This document shows, piece by piece, positions 5,703 to 7,167 of a DNA stretch of 7,167 bases (position 1 is its first letter; every line of letters starts with the position of its first letter). The notes under the pieces were generated by a model. The model saw only the letters and a program-made list of their open reading frames with translations. It was not told where the DNA came from and searched no databases. The position numbers and the translations under genes were made by a program. Origin of the DNA: Pseudomonadota bacterium (GTDB taxonomy: Bacteria > Myxococcota_A > Polyangia > Haliangiales > Haliangiaceae); contig JAEYYY010000200.1 of NCBI GenBank assembly GCA_023430775.1, forward strand, positions 1 through 7,167, written 5' to 3'.

Positions 5703-7061
5703 ATGAACCGCCTCGCTTTGCTCGCACTGTTGTCCTCGCTCGCAGGTTGTCCCGCCGGGACTGCCACCGGGTCCGCCGTCGTGACCACCGGTCCGACGAC
5801 GCCGGCGCGCCCCGATCCGGGCTACCGCCCCGCTCCCTCCACCTGGGACTCGACGGGCTGGACGCTCCTCGGATCGCAGACCGTCAACGGCCGCACCGAT
5901 CGCGACACCATCGTCGTCAACCAGCGCGCGCGCTTCGATAAGCTGACGCTCGTCGTCGAGAATTCGGATCTCGAGCTGCTCGATCTCGACATCGAGTTCG
6001 CCAACGGTCAGCGCTGGTCGCCCAGGATCGGCTACCGGTTCCGCGAGGGCCAGCGCAGTCGCACGATCGATCTGCCGGGCGACGATCGCCACATCGCGAG
6101 GATCACCCTCCTCTATCGCAACACGCCCGGCGGTGGTGCCGCGCGCGCCTCGATCTACGGCAAGGACACCCGCAACGCCTCGGCCTATCAGCCGGCCCCC
6201 GCGACGCCGGCCCCGTATCAGCCGGCGCCCTCGACCCCGTCGCCGGCCCCGTATCAGCCGGCGCCTTCGCAGCCGCCGCCGCCGCCCGCATACCAGCCGG
6301 CCCCCTCCGCACCGGCGTGGGATGCCACGGGCTGGACGCTGCTCGGTACGCAGACCGTCGACGGCCGTCGCGATCGCGACACCTTCGCCGTCGGCAAGAA
6401 GTACGGCCGGCTCGACCGCATCACGATCGTGGTCAAGGACAGCGATCTCGACATGCAGGACTTCGTCGTCACCTTCGAGAACGGCCAGAAGTTCGAGCCC
6501 AAGATCAAGCACGTGTTCCGCGAGAACCAGCGCACCCGCTCGATCGATCTGCCGGGCAACGATCGCTTCATCAAGCAGATCAACGTCCAGTACAAGAACC
6601 TGCCCGGCGGCGGCAAGGCGCGCGTCGAGATCTACGGCAAGGACACCCGCACCACCGGCGGTCCCCAACCCTCGCCCTCGCCGAGCCCCAAACCCAACTG
6701 GGATGCCTCTGGGTGGACGCTCCTCGGCGCGCAAGCGGTCAACGGCCGGCGCGATCGCGACGTCTACCAGGTCGGCAAGAAGCCGGGCCGGCTCGACGTC
6801 ATCACGCTCGTGGTCAAGGACAGCGATCTCGAGATCGACGACCTGATCATTACGTTCGAGAATGGTGAGAAGTGGGAGCCCAAGCTGAAGCACAGCTTCC
6901 GCGAGGGATCGCGAACCCGCCAGATCGATCTGCCGTCGGCTGACCGCTTCATCAAGACGATCGAGGTTCGCTACAAGAACACGCCGGGTGGCGGCAATGC
7001 GCGCCTCGAGATCTACGGCCGCGACACCAAGCAGGGCCGCGATCCGAAGAAGGGTCGCTGA
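5703..7061 (+). CDS. Lipoprotein with three copies of a ~110-residue beta-rich domain
   Basis: The product has 452 residues. MNRLALLALLSSLAGC is a lipoprotein signal with lipobox L-A-G-Cys16. After a Thr/Pro-rich tether come three homologous domains at about 48-157, 206-316 and 333-443. Each opens with GWTLLG and DRD, continues with a strand ending in DSDLE/D, then NG, an Arg-rich strand ending IDLP, Y-x-N-x-PGGG-x-A-R, and closes with IYG-x-DT. Copies 2 and 3 are closest; copy 1 has diverged (NQRARF where the others have VGKK-x-GRL). The linker between copies 1 and 2 has four YQPAP motifs and a polyproline run; that between 2 and 3 is Ser/Pro-rich. The domain loosely recalls the DUF2541 (YaaI) layout of enterobacteria, recalled from memory and unverified. 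The protein should sit on the outer envelope as a multivalent binding or structural protein. The basic tail is KQGRDPKKGR. Confidence 0.95.
   Translation: MNRLALLALLSSLAGCPAGTATGSAVVTTGPTTPARPDPGYRPAPSTWDSTGWTLLGSQTVNGRTDRDTIVVNQRARFDKLTLVVENSDLELLDLDIEFANGQRWSPRIGYRFREGQRSRTIDLPGDDRHIARITLLYRNTPGGGAARASIYGKDTRNASAYQPAPATPAPYQPAPSTPSPAPYQPAPSQPPPPPAYQPAPSAPAWDATGWTLLGTQTVDGRRDRDTFAVGKKYGRLDRITIVVKDSDLDMQDFVVTFENGQKFEPKIKHVFRENQRTRSIDLPGNDRFIKQINVQYKNLPGGGKARVEIYGKDTRTTGGPQPSPSPSPKPNWDASGWTLLGAQAVNGRRDRDVYQVGKKPGRLDVITLVVKDSDLEIDDLIITFENGEKWEPKLKHSFREGSRTRQIDLPSADRFIKTIEVRYKNTPGGGNARLEIYGRDTKQGRDPKKGR
5844..7031 (+). repeat. Three intragenic domain repeats
   Basis: The repeat units are at about 5844-6173, 6318-6650 and 6699-7031, each 330-333 bp. 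Units 2 and 3 share long stretches at DNA level (for example ggtcaaggacagcgatctcg in both), so their duplication is younger than the split from unit 1. Confidence 0.88.
6186..6305 (+). repeat. YQPAP linker repeats
   Basis: Four YQPAP motifs begin at residues 162, 172, 184 and 197 of the lipoprotein, with a related YRPAP at 41. The DNA core tatcagccggc recurs in the first three. They form an extended Pro-rich spacer between domain copies 1 and 2. Confidence 0.8.
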
Positions 7062-7062
7062 T

Positions 7063-7167
7063 TCACGGACAGGCGGCTTCGAGCGCGTCGAACATGCAGC
7101 CGCCGCCCTGCGCGCAGGTCGCGAAGTCCGCGGCCTCCGCGCAGGCCTCCACATCGCCGACGAGGAT
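7063..7167 (-). CDS. C-terminal end of a Cys-rich protein, paralogous to the one at 4614-4988
   Basis: From the right edge the minus strand is open for 34 codons to TGA at 7065-7063. The fragment contains GDVEAC, ATCAQGGGC and FDALEAAC, then Pro and stop. Its four cysteines follow C-x8-C-x5-C-x8-C plus one residue before the stop. The small lipoprotein at 4988-4614 ends C-x8-C-x9-C-x8-C plus one residue, with a shared QGG and DAL in the same places. The match in spacing and end point indicates a common family. The start, any signal peptide and most of the protein lie outside the window. It converges on the triple-repeat gene with one base between the stop codons. Confidence 0.75.
   Translation of the reverse strand: MLVGDVEACAEAADFATCAQGGGCMFDALEAACP

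Noticed and set aside
5679..7154. 491-codon open frame antisense to the triple-repeat lipoprotein
   Set aside because: It mirrors the three repeats of the real gene and is Ala/Arg/Val/Leu-rich, as expected for a G/C-rich shadow frame. The plus-strand gene has a strong ribosome site, lipobox and clear domain motifs.

Overview
The window is GC-rich, with strongly G/C-biased third codon positions. It carries several small lipoproteins, proline/lysine and Gly-Ser-rich linkers, and a lipoprotein ending in an AgmX/PglI-like domain. This style fits Myxococcota (former Deltaproteobacteria, Polyangia/Kofleriaceae-like lineages). That is an inference from protein style; there is no rRNA or species-level marker here.

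Layout. The left edge (1-180, minus) is the start of a zinc-ribbon protein that runs out of the window. It diverges from ndk (236-670, plus), separated by a 55-bp promoter region. From 708 to 4988 four genes all read leftward. In transcription order they are a small Cys-rich lipoprotein (4988-4614), a lipoprotein with a Cys cluster, a TPR-like segment and an AgmX-like C-terminus (4583-3696), rlmN (3679-2558), and a five-helix membrane protein with two predicted periplasmic NTF2/SnoaL-like domains (2474-708). The first three are tightly spaced and could be one operon. An 8-bp perfect hairpin separates rlmN from the last gene.

A 264-bp divergent intergenic region (about 5007-5270) holds a good -10 box and a 6-bp inverted repeat for the leftward set. 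The rightward set is a small secreted protein with two matching Cys-loop motifs around a PPTK-rich linker (5271-5576) and a 452-residue lipoprotein made of three copies of a ~110-residue domain (5703-7061). The right edge (7063-7167, minus) is the C-terminal end of another Cys-rich protein, evidently paralogous to the one at 4988-4614. It converges on the triple-repeat gene with a single base between the stop codons.

How it fits together. Two genes are housekeeping: ndk (nucleotide pools) and rlmN (rRNA/tRNA methylation). The remaining five complete or nearly complete genes encode envelope or exported proteins of unknown role. No mobile element, CRISPR array, rRNA or tRNA was seen. The least explained part is 4614-7167: exported lineage-type proteins with internal repeats, bracketed by two members of one Cys-rich family.
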